Shown: positions 37,825 to 47,031 of the stretch, piece by piece
Position numbering within the stretch: the first letter of the stretch is position 1
How the letters are laid out: each line of letters opens with the position of its first letter
DNA from: Psychrobacter sp. ANT_WB68
Lineage (GTDB): Bacteria; Pseudomonadota; Gammaproteobacteria; Pseudomonadales; Moraxellaceae
Assembly: GCF_008369115.1 (NCBI RefSeq)
Contig: NZ_VOAZ01000003.1
Location: 62,001-126,000 of the forward strand
Length of the DNA stretch: 64,000 nucleotides
Direction of reading: 5' to 3'
Made by a program: the position numbers and the translations under genes
Notes under the pieces: model-generated
Told to the model about the DNA's origin: nothing
What the model saw: only the letters and a program-made list of their open reading frames with translations
Databases searched by the model: none

Positions 37825-38436
37825 TTAAGGAGAGGAGTCAGCAGCTGACTCAGCCTTACCTTTAATAAACTGGAAATTACTATCTACCATCTCGGTTAAT
37901 AACGGCTCGCCCTTATCATTCACCCGAAATAATCCATATTGTGCTGCTTCAAATGCTTCGCCATGACCTTCTTGGAAGAAAAAGGCATTGGTCGCAAGCT
38001 GCATTGTGCCATTACGGATACGGTAATGAATGGCCATCTCATCAGTAGCCAGATTATCCGGCTGATTATCAGCAGCTAAGCGCACAAACTGTCCGACGTT
38101 ATGGTTGTCTAAAGCGACAATGACATAGCCTTCTTCATTAGTAGGATAGCTACCGGGGCCCTTGTTTAAGGTGTCAAATACGTCACGCTCTAGCGCATAG
38201 CTTAGCGTCATATAGTCGCCTTGCATAAAGCCGCGCGGATCAACAGGGGCAAGCGCTAATAAGACGGTATCACCAGTCGTAAGATGGGCTTCGTATTTGA
38301 TGATATTCATCGTCATCACGACCAATACCAGCGCCAATCCAAGGAGGGCAATAACAATCGTGACGGCCGGTTTTCGTAGCCAATGCGCACTCGATGTATC
38401 CTTAATCAGGTGCTTGGTCAAAATTTTATTGTTCAT
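37825..38436 (-). CDS. GDYXXLXY-domain protein
   Basis: 203 residues with one N-terminal membrane helix (about 25-45) and a predicted periplasmic domain carrying the naming motif GDYMTLSYAL near residue 75, plus YVIVALD and IHYRIRNG. The function of the family is unknown. The ATG overlaps the DUF4401 stop by four bases (ATGA), so it is translationally coupled and third in the DUF2157-DUF4401-GDYXXLXY operon. Confidence 0.88.
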   Translation of the reverse strand: MNNKILTKHLIKDTSSAHWLRKPAVTIVIALLGLALVLVVMTMNIIKYEAHLTTGDTVLLALAPVDPRGFMQGDYMTLSYALERDVFDTLNKGPGSYPTNEEGYVIVALDNHNVGQFVRLAADNQPDNLATDEMAIHYRIRNGTMQLATNAFFFQEGHGEAFEAAQYGLFRVNDKGEPLLTEMVDSNFQFIKGKAESAADSSP

Positions 38437-39635
38437 GACGGACGCTCCTGATTGTCGTTAGCGCTCGGTTTTATATTCGCAAGATGGCCTCTGATAAGCA
38501 TCCAGCGCAGCAGTAATAGCGAGATACCGATGACAAGCATGGAGGCGGATTTGACCAATAGCGAGGTGTCGAGCTGATAGTAATACCAAAAGACATAACC
38601 AACTAAGGCGATAATGCCTAGTTCTAAGAGTACGCGTTGGCTATTGGCAGTTGCGATAATGATAATCAAGCTGGTGGCTAATAAGCCTGAGACATAAATT
38701 GATATTATCCCAAGCAACACAATCACGCCGCTAATGAGCAGTCCTGCTGCTGATAGTAATTTGACGTGATAGCGCTTAAGAATCAAATAAGCGGCATAAA
38801 GGCTGGCGAGTGTTAAGAGCCCCTGTGCTAAGTAGTAGTTATAACTAAAAGTGTCGCCATCATAAGTAGCAAAGCTATTGTTATATTCAGCAGCGATAAA
38901 GTAGACGGAAATACAAAGTAGCATGAGCGTGCTGGCATAGCCAAGCGCCTTGATAATATCAGAGCTGCCAGCGCGCCATTTAACGGGAGCACGCTGCAAT
39001 AATTGATAATGCTGTAAATGACTAACGATAGCAATCAGCGCCAATAACCCCAAACTTACCTCATGCAGATGATAGTAATTCAGTAAAAATACCATGCAGC
39101 CCAAAGCAGCTAAGCTACTGAGTAAACGATAAATAAAATTTGGTACGATAAAAGTCATGGCACTTTGCAAGAATAAAAACAACCATATACCAAAGGGATG
39201 TTCAATATCATCATTCATCAAGGCATACATCACATAGCTTTGACCAGCGATGCTAATCGTCAAAGCTAAGCTGTTTAAAAATATATTATGGCTGGCACGC
39301 TTACTTTTAAATAAGACAAAACCGCTAGCACTTAATAATAAGCCAATAATGAATAACGCTATTGCGCTATCAAGCGCACCGGTACTGTCTAATAGTAACG
39401 TCAAAAACCCAATAAAAAATAGGCTGGCTAACATACCACTTAGCCCAAAAAGCAGCTGTAAAAACCAAGGATTGTCTTGGTCTGGTTGATGGCTATCAAT
39501 ATCTGCGCTGGCAGGTCTGGCATTGGTTAAATTCTCATCAACCGAACTGCTGTCAACTGAGCTGGTATGAACTGACTCAGTATCAAGCAAGCCAAGGTTT
39601 TTTAGCTGAAGTAGCGCTTGTTTATCATCATTCAT
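38433..39635 (-). CDS. DUF4401-domain membrane protein
   Basis: About 400 residues and ten or more hydrophobic helices after a cytoplasmic leader of about 65 residues. The frame is open from 39674, but the ATG at 39635 (MNDDKQALLQLKNLGLL) overlaps the upstream DUF2157 stop and is the likelier, coupled start. Function unknown. Genes of this type habitually lie with DUF2157 and GDYXXLXY genes, as here, which suggests one membrane complex. Confidence 0.85.
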   Translation of the reverse strand: MNDDKQALLQLKNLGLLDTESVHTSSVDSSSVDENLTNARPASADIDSHQPDQDNPWFLQLLFGLSGMLASLFFIGFLTLLLDSTGALDSAIALFIIGLLLSASGFVLFKSKRASHNIFLNSLALTISIAGQSYVMYALMNDDIEHPFGIWLFLFLQSAMTFIVPNFIYRLLSSLAALGCMVFLLNYYHLHEVSLGLLALIAIVSHLQHYQLLQRAPVKWRAGSSDIIKALGYASTLMLLCISVYFIAAEYNNSFATYDGDTFSYNYYLAQGLLTLASLYAAYLILKRYHVKLLSAAGLLISGVIVLLGIISIYVSGLLATSLIIIIATANSQRVLLELGIIALVGYVFWYYYQLDTSLLVKSASMLVIGISLLLLRWMLIRGHLANIKPSANDNQERPS

Positions 39636-40755
39636 CGTTAGCGTCTCTCTCAATCGTATGGGTTTGATGGTCATTCTCTAGGCGCGATACTTTGCGCAGC
39701 CACATGACAGCTGTAGAGCTCATACCAATAAGCAACAGCGCTAATAGCAAAAATCCAGCCGCATTAAAGTCATCTAACAGCCATCTACCGACCCAAAACA
39801 TCACCACGATAATGAGAGAAAATGACAGATAAGTAAGCATCAGCAAGTCAGTACGGCGCTGACGAAACTGCCAAAAAATAAAGCCGCACCAACCTAACCA
39901 CACTATGACAGAGATAAGCGTTGCCCAGATATTGCCATTCTCGAAAACAGTAACAATAGCCAAATACGTCATAAAGAACGTACTTGATAAACCGACAACA
40001 TAAGTACTCCAGTGCAAGTTGGATTGGGTTTGAGGATTGCTTAGATTACGAGTAACGTTACTAGCCGGTGTATCGGACATGAGTTTTTTAACGTTAATAC
40101 GATTAAAGGACTTACTAGCAGAGGAAGGGTTTTTATTATCGAAGCTCATAAGCCAAAAGTAAAAAGCAACGAAATTAAATAGCGCTAGGATTGCCACCTG
40201 AGAGATGCTTTGTAAGTGATAGGCGATAAACTGTAGATTTGCGACATCCAAATATAATATCAAACATGCATTCAGCAGCCCTAACCACAGCAGCCACAGC
40301 GCAGGGAAACGGCCAATCATGACCCACGGCGTAATCAGTATTGCCCAACCAAAAAACAGTTGCCACGTATCAGCGCCCGTTTGATAGACCTGCCCAAATA
40401 GCGCCAACAAGCTACCGGTAATGATACTAGCGATAAGCAATAATACCTGCCGAATTAGCTGAAACCGTCGCCTAAAAGACAGGGTCACATAAAGCGCAAT
40501 GCTAATAACCAGCGCGCCTTCAACCAACGCAAACTTACCTATCTTGCCCATGTTTTGCCAGTTATAGGCGATAAAGAACACCAGAGACAATACCAGCGCT
40601 ACGGCTCCGACAATCAGTAGTGTCTTGTCAAAAAAATTCAGCCAAGTGCGTTTGCTTGGATAGACTTCTAGGTGCGTTGCTGCCGCCTCGGCATTTTTGA
40701 GAGGCAGAATACCTTGCTGCAGTAATTGCTCGATAGTACGCCGTGCTTGGCTCAT
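39628..40755 (-). CDS. DUF2157-domain membrane protein
   Basis: 375 residues. An N-terminal soluble part (RRTIEQLLQQGILPLKNAEAAATHL) is followed by about ten membrane helices, with KIGKFALVEGALV and GQVYQTGADTWQLFFGWA typical of DUF2157. AGAGG lies before the ATG at 40755. First gene of the operon; the stop overlaps the next start by 8 bases. Function unknown. Confidence 0.87.
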   Translation of the reverse strand: MSQARRTIEQLLQQGILPLKNAEAAATHLEVYPSKRTWLNFFDKTLLIVGAVALVLSLVFFIAYNWQNMGKIGKFALVEGALVISIALYVTLSFRRRFQLIRQVLLLIASIITGSLLALFGQVYQTGADTWQLFFGWAILITPWVMIGRFPALWLLWLGLLNACLILYLDVANLQFIAYHLQSISQVAILALFNFVAFYFWLMSFDNKNPSSASKSFNRINVKKLMSDTPASNVTRNLSNPQTQSNLHWSTYVVGLSSTFFMTYLAIVTVFENGNIWATLISVIVWLGWCGFIFWQFRQRRTDLLMLTYLSFSLIIVVMFWVGRWLLDDFNAAGFLLLALLLIGMSSTAVMWLRKVSRLENDHQTHTIERDANDE

Positions 40756-40836
40756 AGTCGCCTCTGAATAAAAACAGTTTGTCGCTTATCTTAGCTGTTT
40801 TTATACAAGCATAGTGTACTAAAGCTTATAAAGGAT

Positions 40837-41091
40837 CTAATAAAACTCGATGCGGCTCAGCAGGTGCTCTTGGATTAAATAGGCACAAATATAAGCGCTC
40901 GGCCAAGCAACCATAAAGGCATACTTCCATGAATGAAACAGGGTGGTAAAGAAGCCTTCGACAAATCCTACATTAATCAGCAGCAACGCTGTCGAAATAA
41001 TCGTAGACATCATCAGCGCCATCAAAAAGGTGAAAATCAGCCGATAGTATTTGCGCCGAGTGCGTATTCTGACGGTCGGGAATTTTGCCAT
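40837..41091 (-). CDS. DUF2798-domain small membrane protein
   Basis: 84 residues from the ATG at 41091, with two hydrophobic helices (LIFTFLMALMMSTIISTALL and the segment ending AYICAYLIQE) and a basic N-terminus RTRRKYYR. It matches the two-helix DUF2798 family; function unknown. The frame remains open upstream to 41178, but those residues have no family support. It is 81 bp from the DUF2157 gene on the same strand and probably separately transcribed. Confidence 0.72.
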   Translation of the reverse strand: MAKFPTVRIRTRRKYYRLIFTFLMALMMSTIISTALLLINVGFVEGFFTTLFHSWKYAFMVAWPSAYICAYLIQEHLLSRIEFY

Positions 41092-41370
41092 AACGTTATG
41101 TTGTCCTGCTTGATGAGAGCCACGTTTAAGGGGTGTTATAAACGTGATTTTGCGATGAAAGAGGATGATATAAAGCATTGCTCATGCTTAGCGGCGACTA
41201 TGATAACGCGTGATGCTGGCGAGGTAAAATAGTTATTATTAATAATAAGATTCGTTATATTTTAAGGGCGACTTTCTTACCTATAAAAATAACAATATCC
41301 AGCTTTTAACAAACTAAAGCTCATCCATTTTGCTACGATAAATAAGGTTAAAAATACAGGGCAGAAGGGA

Positions 41371-42078
41371 ATGGCAGCTACAAAGCAACGAACCTTGGGT
41401 ATCATTGGTGGTATGAGTTGGGAAAGTACCGAAAGCTATTATCGACTGATTAATGAGGGTGTCAAAGCCAAACTTGGCGGGCTACACTCAGCAGATTTGC
41501 TGATTCATAGTGTGGATTTTGCGCCAATCAATAAGTTGCAAGCGCAAGGCGCATGGAATGAGATGGGCGTGATAATGGCGAGTAGCGGTAAGCGCTTGCA
41601 GGCGGCTGGCGCGCAAGGTTTATTAATCGCTACTAACACCATGCATAAAGTCGTGGATGAGATGCAAGCTGCGACTGGCTTACCTATTATTCATATTGCT
41701 GATGTCACGGCTGCTGCGATTAAGCAGCAAGATTTCACTAAGGTTGCTCTACTTGGAACTCAGTTCACCATGACGCAGGACTTTTATAAGCAGCGTTTGA
41801 TTGATGCGGGTTTGCAAGTGTTGATACCAGAAAATGACGGGCGGGCAGAGGTGCATCGCATTATTTATGAGGAGCTATGTCAAGGTCAGCTACTTGACAG
41901 CTCACGCCAATATTATCAGCAGGTGATTCAAGATTTAGCAAATAAAGGTGCAGAGGGCGTCATCTTAGGCTGTACCGAAATTGGACTGCTTATTCAGCAA
42001 GCAGACAGCCCAATTCCTGTATTTGATACCACCGCTATTCATGCAGCCGCAGCGGTGGATTTTTTATTAAGTCATTAA
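41371..42078 (+). CDS. Aspartate/glutamate racemase-family protein with Thr/Cys active site
   Basis: 235 residues; LGIIGGMSWESTESYYRLINEG is typical of the aspartate racemase group. The second catalytic cysteine is present (Cys201 in LGCTEIG), but the first CNT motif reads Thr88-Asn-Thr. A Thr/Cys pair is described for the E. coli L-Asp/Glu-specific racemase, which acts mainly in the L-to-D direction, so a similar unidirectional enzyme is plausible. AAGGGA directly abuts the ATG, which is too close for optimal initiation, but no better start exists. Confidence 0.87.
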   Translation: MAATKQRTLGIIGGMSWESTESYYRLINEGVKAKLGGLHSADLLIHSVDFAPINKLQAQGAWNEMGVIMASSGKRLQAAGAQGLLIATNTMHKVVDEMQAATGLPIIHIADVTAAAIKQQDFTKVALLGTQFTMTQDFYKQRLIDAGLQVLIPENDGRAEVHRIIYEELCQGQLLDSSRQYYQQVIQDLANKGAEGVILGCTEIGLLIQQADSPIPVFDTTAIHAAAAVDFLLSH

Positions 42079-42127
42079 TTTTAAAACAGTTGAGCTTAAA
42101 CCAATTGGACTTACTATCTATAAACCA

Positions 42128-43708
42128 CTATAAACCACGCGATGAGCGTTTATGCTTTCTTATCATACGGTGTTTCTGCAGTCGACTTTGCAGTCGGCGG
42201 TGCAACCTTGTGATACGGCGTAAAGGTGACAGTTTCCACACAGTCGTCGGTGCAATATCACGACACGACGCAGAGGTACCTACCTGCACGCGATACCCTT
42301 CAGTTCCTTGCGCGGCTTCCTCTGCGACCAAGTTTTTACCCTTGCGCCATCCGCTGTACAGATATAGTCCAGCCCCCATCAGAGCGGTTGCTACCATGCC
42401 TGCTGGAAACGACAACCAAAGCGCATCGGTTCCAAGTAGGGGATAAAGCCCGAAAGCAAATCCTAGACGAACTGGGTACATCGAAATTACCATGACAATC
42501 AGCGGCCAAACCACATAACCGTTCGCACGCATCGTGCCGAACAGCACTTGCGCTATCCCAAAAAAGACAAAGCCCCATGTCGCCATTAACTGAATATGCC
42601 GCCCAATCGGCACCGCTTCGCTGTCACTGCCAAGAAAAAAGCCCAAAATAGTTTCATCGAACATAGTTAATACCCCGATAATTGCGCCTGTCAATATCAG
42701 GTTAAAAATAAGCCCCCAGCGTGTGATTCCTGCAACCCTGCTCCATTGATTGGCACCGATGTTCTGTGCAACCATTGCACTGGCCGCAGCACTTAGCGCC
42801 ATCGCAGGCATCTGCACGTATGTCCAGAGCTGCTGGGTCGCGCTGTAAGCGGCTGTCGTCTGTACGCCCTCGCGGTTAATCAGCGACAGCATCGTCAACG
42901 CCGCCGAAGAGATGACGATCATCTGCAGGCCCATCGGCAAACCTTTTGAGAACATCGACTTCAGGATTTCTCGGTCTGCGCGTAGAAAACGAAGCTCTGG
43001 CAACCTAAGTGTCAGCACCGAGTCACGCATGTACATGGTGATCACCATACCAATAAGCGCTAGCGCGTTTGCGACAGCGGTTGCGAAGGCCGCGCCAAAT
43101 ATACCCCATTCGGGAAAGGGTCCTAGACCCAAAATGAGCGTCGGTGTCAAAGTCAGGTCAATCACGACTGATACAATGATAAACCAAAGCGGCGTCGTAG
43201 AATCGCCCGTTCCGCGCAGTGCCATCATGATTAGCGTAAACGTTAAGGTGACGGGCATCGCAATGAAAATCATCCGCAGATAGGTCAGGGCAAGATCTAC
43301 CGCACTTGGTGGTGTACCGAGTAGCTCAAGGAGCAGTGGGGCAAATAGCCACCCTATTGCCGATACCAATATACTGATTGGAATAATACTGCCCAGCGCC
43401 GTTCCCATGGTTTTCTTAACCATGGTGTCGTTACGGCGGCCCATTGCCTGACCAATCAAAATAGTAGAAGCCATACCGAAACCGAAAACGAATGAGATCA
43501 GGATAAACATCAAGATGTTGCCGTTTGCCGTTGCTGCTAGTGCCTCTTCGCCTAAAAATCGGCCTACCCAGACGGCATTAATCGAGCCGTTCAACGACTG
43601 CAGGGCCGATGAGCCAAGGGTCGGTAAGGCAAAAAGCAGCATGGTTTTGGCAATCGATCCTTCGGTGAGGTCACGCCGTTTATCAGTGGGAATACTTGTC
43701 TCGCTCAA
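42128..43708 (-). CDS. MATE-family multidrug/Na+ antiporter
   Basis: Inner-membrane exporter with about 12 helices; MATE landmarks are ALPTLGSSALQSLNGSINAVWVGRFLG, the second-half AMVAQNIGANQWSRV and TWGFVFFGIAQVLFGTMRANG. The frame opens at a TTG at 43732, but AAAGGA six bases before another TTG at 43708 supports that start (MSETSIPTDKRRD). The last 50 residues after GWRKGKNL are Arg-rich and have no MATE counterpart. An alternative frame with stop at 42150 encodes a milder tail. The gene is more GC-rich than its neighbours, a hint of transfer. Confidence 0.87.
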   Translation of the reverse strand: MSETSIPTDKRRDLTEGSIAKTMLLFALPTLGSSALQSLNGSINAVWVGRFLGEEALAATANGNILMFILISFVFGFGMASTILIGQAMGRRNDTMVKKTMGTALGSIIPISILVSAIGWLFAPLLLELLGTPPSAVDLALTYLRMIFIAMPVTLTFTLIMMALRGTGDSTTPLWFIIVSVVIDLTLTPTLILGLGPFPEWGIFGAAFATAVANALALIGMVITMYMRDSVLTLRLPELRFLRADREILKSMFSKGLPMGLQMIVISSAALTMLSLINREGVQTTAAYSATQQLWTYVQMPAMALSAAASAMVAQNIGANQWSRVAGITRWGLIFNLILTGAIIGVLTMFDETILGFFLGSDSEAVPIGRHIQLMATWGFVFFGIAQVLFGTMRANGYVVWPLIVMVISMYPVRLGFAFGLYPLLGTDALWLSFPAGMVATALMGAGLYLYSGWRKGKNLVAEEAAQGTEGYRVQVGTSASCRDIAPTTVWKLSPLRRITRLHRRLQSRLQKHRMIRKHKRSSRGL

Positions 43709-44093
43709 TGTCTTTCCTTTTGCATCATTCAAGTTGGCTTTGGTTGATTGTAAAAAAGCGTCCTACGAAAGGTGCCAGATAGTTAACTTAGGATTGATTC
43801 AATAATTGATTAAAGAAAGGTACTTATTATAAATGAGAATGCTCGTACCATCTTTATTAGAACAGTAATCAGCTCAGCGGTAACGAACCGTTCGCAATTC
43901 TTAGTCATTTAGCCTCATCACCTGCAACGCCTTCTCCCTTCCATAGTGACAGATGTTCTACTTGACCATCTTTAGCACTATTGGCGCACATCGCGGTGGT
44001 CATAGTTTAAACTTGAAATAGGCTTGTGCTAGGATTATGCTTTTAAGCTGTTTTCACCCTTCTTCATTTGCTGGATTTAACAAGGAAGTTTCG
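43709..44093. other. Divergent intergenic region (MATE/hydrolase)
   Basis: About 385 bp without a supportable gene. Both start sites face away from it, so promoters must be here, but none is close enough to consensus to call. Confidence 0.4.
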
Positions 44094-45041
44094 ATGAGTT
44101 TAAAACGCCTAGGCCTTGCTGCTTTGTTCAGCCTTTCAGTCGTTGGCTGTACCACCGCGCCTAATACCTTAGCTGTCAACACCACTCAAAAGTTAGTTCA
44201 GTATGAGCGCAATAAGTCTGATTTAGCCGTCAAAGCGCTGATGTTAGCTTCTGGCGATAAAATGGTCTACGCCGAAAACGGCAATGTAGCGGGCGAGCCT
44301 TTATTACTAATTCATGGCTTTGGCGGTAATAAAGACAACTTTACCCGTATTGCTCGGCAGTTAGAAAACTACCATTTGATAATTCCTGATTTGCTCGGCT
44401 TTGGAGACTCTAGCAAACCGATAACAGCAGACTACCGCTCGGAAGCACAAGCGACGCGCTTACATGAGCTACTACAAGCTAAGGGCTTAGCATCTAATAT
44501 TCATGTCGGTGGCAATTCGATGGGCGGCGCTATCAGTGTCGCTTATGCCGCGAAGTATCCTAAAGAGGTCAAAAGCCTATGGCTGATAGATAGTGCAGGC
44601 TTTTGGTCAGCGGGCGTGCCGAAATCGTTGGAAAGCGCAACCCTTGAGAATAATCCGCTGTTGGTCAATAAGAAGGAAGATTTTTATGCTATGTATAACC
44701 TTGTCATGTCTAAGCCGCCTTATATTCCTAAGTCTGTAAAAGCCGTCTTTGCGCAAGAACGTATTGCGAATAAAGCGCTAGAATCTAAGATACTGGCGCA
44801 AATAACTGAAGACAATGTCGAAGGTCGCGCTAAGATTATCGCTGACTATCATATTCCAACGCTGGTGGTTTGGGGTGAGAAGGATCAAGTGATCAAGCCT
44901 GAAACGGTTACGCTAATAAAAGAAATCATTCCGCAATCACAAGTTATTATGATGCCAGAGATTGGGCATGTACCAATGATAGAGGCGGTGAAGCAAACGG
45001 CTGAGGATTATAAAACGTTTCGTGAAGCGCTAAAGAAATAG
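44094..45041 (+). CDS. Alpha/beta-hydrolase lipoprotein (lipase/esterase-like)
   Basis: 315 residues from the ATG at 44094, supported by AAGGAAG. A lipoprotein signal (LFSLSVVGC, Cys19) suggests membrane anchoring. Alpha/beta-hydrolase landmarks: LLLIHGFGGNKDNF (oxyanion loop), nucleophile Ser142 in GGNSMGGA, Asp in WGEKDQVI (about 263) and His in EIGHVP (about 291). The triad is complete. The natural ester is unknown. Confidence 0.87.
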   Translation: MSLKRLGLAALFSLSVVGCTTAPNTLAVNTTQKLVQYERNKSDLAVKALMLASGDKMVYAENGNVAGEPLLLIHGFGGNKDNFTRIARQLENYHLIIPDLLGFGDSSKPITADYRSEAQATRLHELLQAKGLASNIHVGGNSMGGAISVAYAAKYPKEVKSLWLIDSAGFWSAGVPKSLESATLENNPLLVNKKEDFYAMYNLVMSKPPYIPKSVKAVFAQERIANKALESKILAQITEDNVEGRAKIIADYHIPTLVVWGEKDQVIKPETVTLIKEIIPQSQVIMMPEIGHVPMIEAVKQTAEDYKTFREALKK

Positions 45042-45102
45042 CCATTTACCTATGATGTTGTAAGAATTTATTGGCTCAGATTTTGGTTGGATATGAGCTG
45101 TT

Positions 45103-45129
45103 GTAGGTTGGGTTAAAAACTCAGCCTAC
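45103..45129. repeat. Hairpin at the hydrolase/NMO convergent junction
   Basis: GTAGGTTGGGT (45103-45113) pairs fully with ACTCAGCCTAC (45119-45129), counting G-U pairs, around five As. It resembles GTAGG...CCTAC intergenic repeats seen in many gammaproteobacteria; a terminator role is possible. Confidence 0.45.
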
Positions 45130-45139
45130 GTCAATCAAA

Positions 45140-46183
45140 CTAACTCTCTTTTACCAAGCGCTCTAATAATTTAATCGTGCGCTCTTGTCTGACCAAAGCC
45201 ACCCCTTGTCCTGCCCATAAAGATTGATGTTCGGCATCAAGATTTTTGGTCGCATGGGCACGCAACAATTTGGTCATGGCATTTAATTGTGGATAAGGTG
45301 GTAGCTCATGAGCGCTCTCAAATTGAGCAAAGTCACGCAGATAATCGTTCAATAAAGCGCGTGCCTGTTTACCTGAAAATAGTCGTGTTAAGCGCGTTTC
45401 GGCACTGCGCTTACCTTCACTGGCGTCAAGTAGTGCTTGTTTATAGCTATCATTGATACCGCTCTTATCGGTGGTCAAAAATGCCGTTCCTATTTGCGCT
45501 AGCTCGGCACCAGCGGTTTGAACGGCCTTAATAGCTTGCCCCGTCATAATGCCACCCGCAGCAATCAAAGGAACATCAGTACACGCACGAGTTTGAGCAA
45601 TCAGTGTCAATAATCCCAATGGGTCGTTTGCACTTTGCGCTAACCAACCACCGCGATGTCCACCAGCTTCTACGCCTTGTACGCATACTGCATCTGCGCC
45701 AATATTTGACCATGCTTTTGCTTCTAATGGATGATTGGCAGTACCGATGACGCGTGTGCCTAGACTCTGTAAACGCTGCACTTGTTCGGCGTTAATAATA
45801 CCAAAGGTAAAACTGACGACAGGAACAGGATTGTCATAGAGCACTTGTAGTTGCTCTGCAAAGCTGAGCGCTGGTTGTTTCGGTAATTCTATTTCTATAT
45901 TATTTTCTTGATAATACTGGCTTAGCCAATTTGGAACCGCGCTGTCCAAGGTATTAGATTCATGCTCAGACAATACCATCAGATTGATCATAAAAGGGCG
46001 ATCAGTGAGTGATTTAATGCTATCAATTTCACTGTTTAAAACCTTTGGCGTCGTCATGCCAGATCCCAATGAACCCAATCCACCAAAATTACTGACCGTC
46101 GCTGCCAGCTCAGGTGTGGTTGCTCCTGCCATAGGCGCTTGCACGATAGGATGAGTTAAATTGAGAATATTCAGCAAGGTCAT
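45140..46183 (-). CDS. Nitronate monooxygenase-like flavin enzyme
   Basis: 347 residues, FMN TIM-barrel of the NMO/2-nitropropane dioxygenase family: THPIVQAPMAGATTPELAATVSNFGGLGSLG at the start, GADAVCVQGVEAGGHRGG with the active-site His, and PLIAAGGIMTG. It detoxifies nitronates such as propionate 3-nitronate in characterised members. AAAGGA lies before the ATG. No operon partner is obvious. Confidence 0.88.
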   Translation of the reverse strand: MTLLNILNLTHPIVQAPMAGATTPELAATVSNFGGLGSLGSGMTTPKVLNSEIDSIKSLTDRPFMINLMVLSEHESNTLDSAVPNWLSQYYQENNIEIELPKQPALSFAEQLQVLYDNPVPVVSFTFGIINAEQVQRLQSLGTRVIGTANHPLEAKAWSNIGADAVCVQGVEAGGHRGGWLAQSANDPLGLLTLIAQTRACTDVPLIAAGGIMTGQAIKAVQTAGAELAQIGTAFLTTDKSGINDSYKQALLDASEGKRSAETRLTRLFSGKQARALLNDYLRDFAQFESAHELPPYPQLNAMTKLLRAHATKNLDAEHQSLWAGQGVALVRQERTIKLLERLVKES

Positions 46184-46354
46184 GACGGGCGTCCTTTTTA
46201 TTTATTAGGAGGTTTGCATGACGTACTTTAACAAAGCTGAACGGCGTGTGTGTTAGATAATGTTTATTTAGTTGAGAAATAGGAGGGGTTGAGAAGCTGT
46301 GGCTAGTATTCAACATTAAATAGTAATACAAGGTTAGATGTTGAAATTTAACGT

Positions 46355-46407
46355 AAAAAATAGGTCAGTTCTTACACCATCGAAAAGAGAGTTAAGAAAA
46401 CCGACCT
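46355..46407 (-). terminator. Terminator of the DsrE-family gene
   Basis: TAGGTCAGTTCTTA (46361-46374) pairs with TTAAGAAAACCGACCT (from 46392) with a small bulge; the minus strand continues into six Us. Confidence 0.65.
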
Positions 46408-46439
46408 GTTTTTATAAACTAACTGCTTAGCTTAAACTC

Positions 46440-46817
46440 TTAGTTCAACTGTAAAGAACCCTTCGCATTCATCAACAGCTCAACCACGTCATCACCGCTA
46501 ATGACGGTGAAGCGCTTATCAATCGCTGATTCTTCGACACCATTGTGTTTCATACATGCGCCGCAGACTAACACTTGACCGCCTTTTTCGACAAAGGCTT
46601 CTAGCAATTCGCCTGCAGGTTCAAATGGTGCACCAATATTGACGTTATCTAATGCCTTCGGCAATGCTAAATGTACCGCGTCTACCATTAATATGACCGA
46701 TGCTGAGTGCCCTTTTTTCAGCGCCACACCTGCCATGGTAAATGCTAAAGTAATTTTACTTGGGTTTGATTCGCTATTATCAAACAGCGTGCCGACATAA
46801 TCAGTATTATTAACCAT
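46440..46817 (-). CDS. DsrE-family protein
   Basis: 125 residues with the DsrE/DsrF-like alpha/beta fold pattern: KITLAFTMAGVALKKGHSASVILMVDAVHLALPKA and the cysteine site QVLVCGACMKHNGV. Relatives move sulfur in tRNA thiolation or sulfide oxidation, but no tus or dsr partners lie nearby, so the role is open. AAGGA lies before the ATG. Confidence 0.85.
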   Translation of the reverse strand: MVNNTDYVGTLFDNSESNPSKITLAFTMAGVALKKGHSASVILMVDAVHLALPKALDNVNIGAPFEPAGELLEAFVEKGGQVLVCGACMKHNGVEESAIDKRFTVISGDDVVELLMNAKGSLQLN

Positions 46818-47031
46818 ATTATTTTCCTTATTAGACTGTTTTAGCTAGACAATATTTAGTTGAGTATAAGACTCACTACTATCCTAACATTTATTATATG
46901 TATCTATATAATGTATTGTTAGGAAATAGTAGCTATAAGGTTACTTGCTTGTGACGACCTACTTGTGAAGCAGCGCTGTCATGCAAATGGTTAAATAATC
47001 AGTAGATATTTGCGGTGAACCTAGCAAAAAC

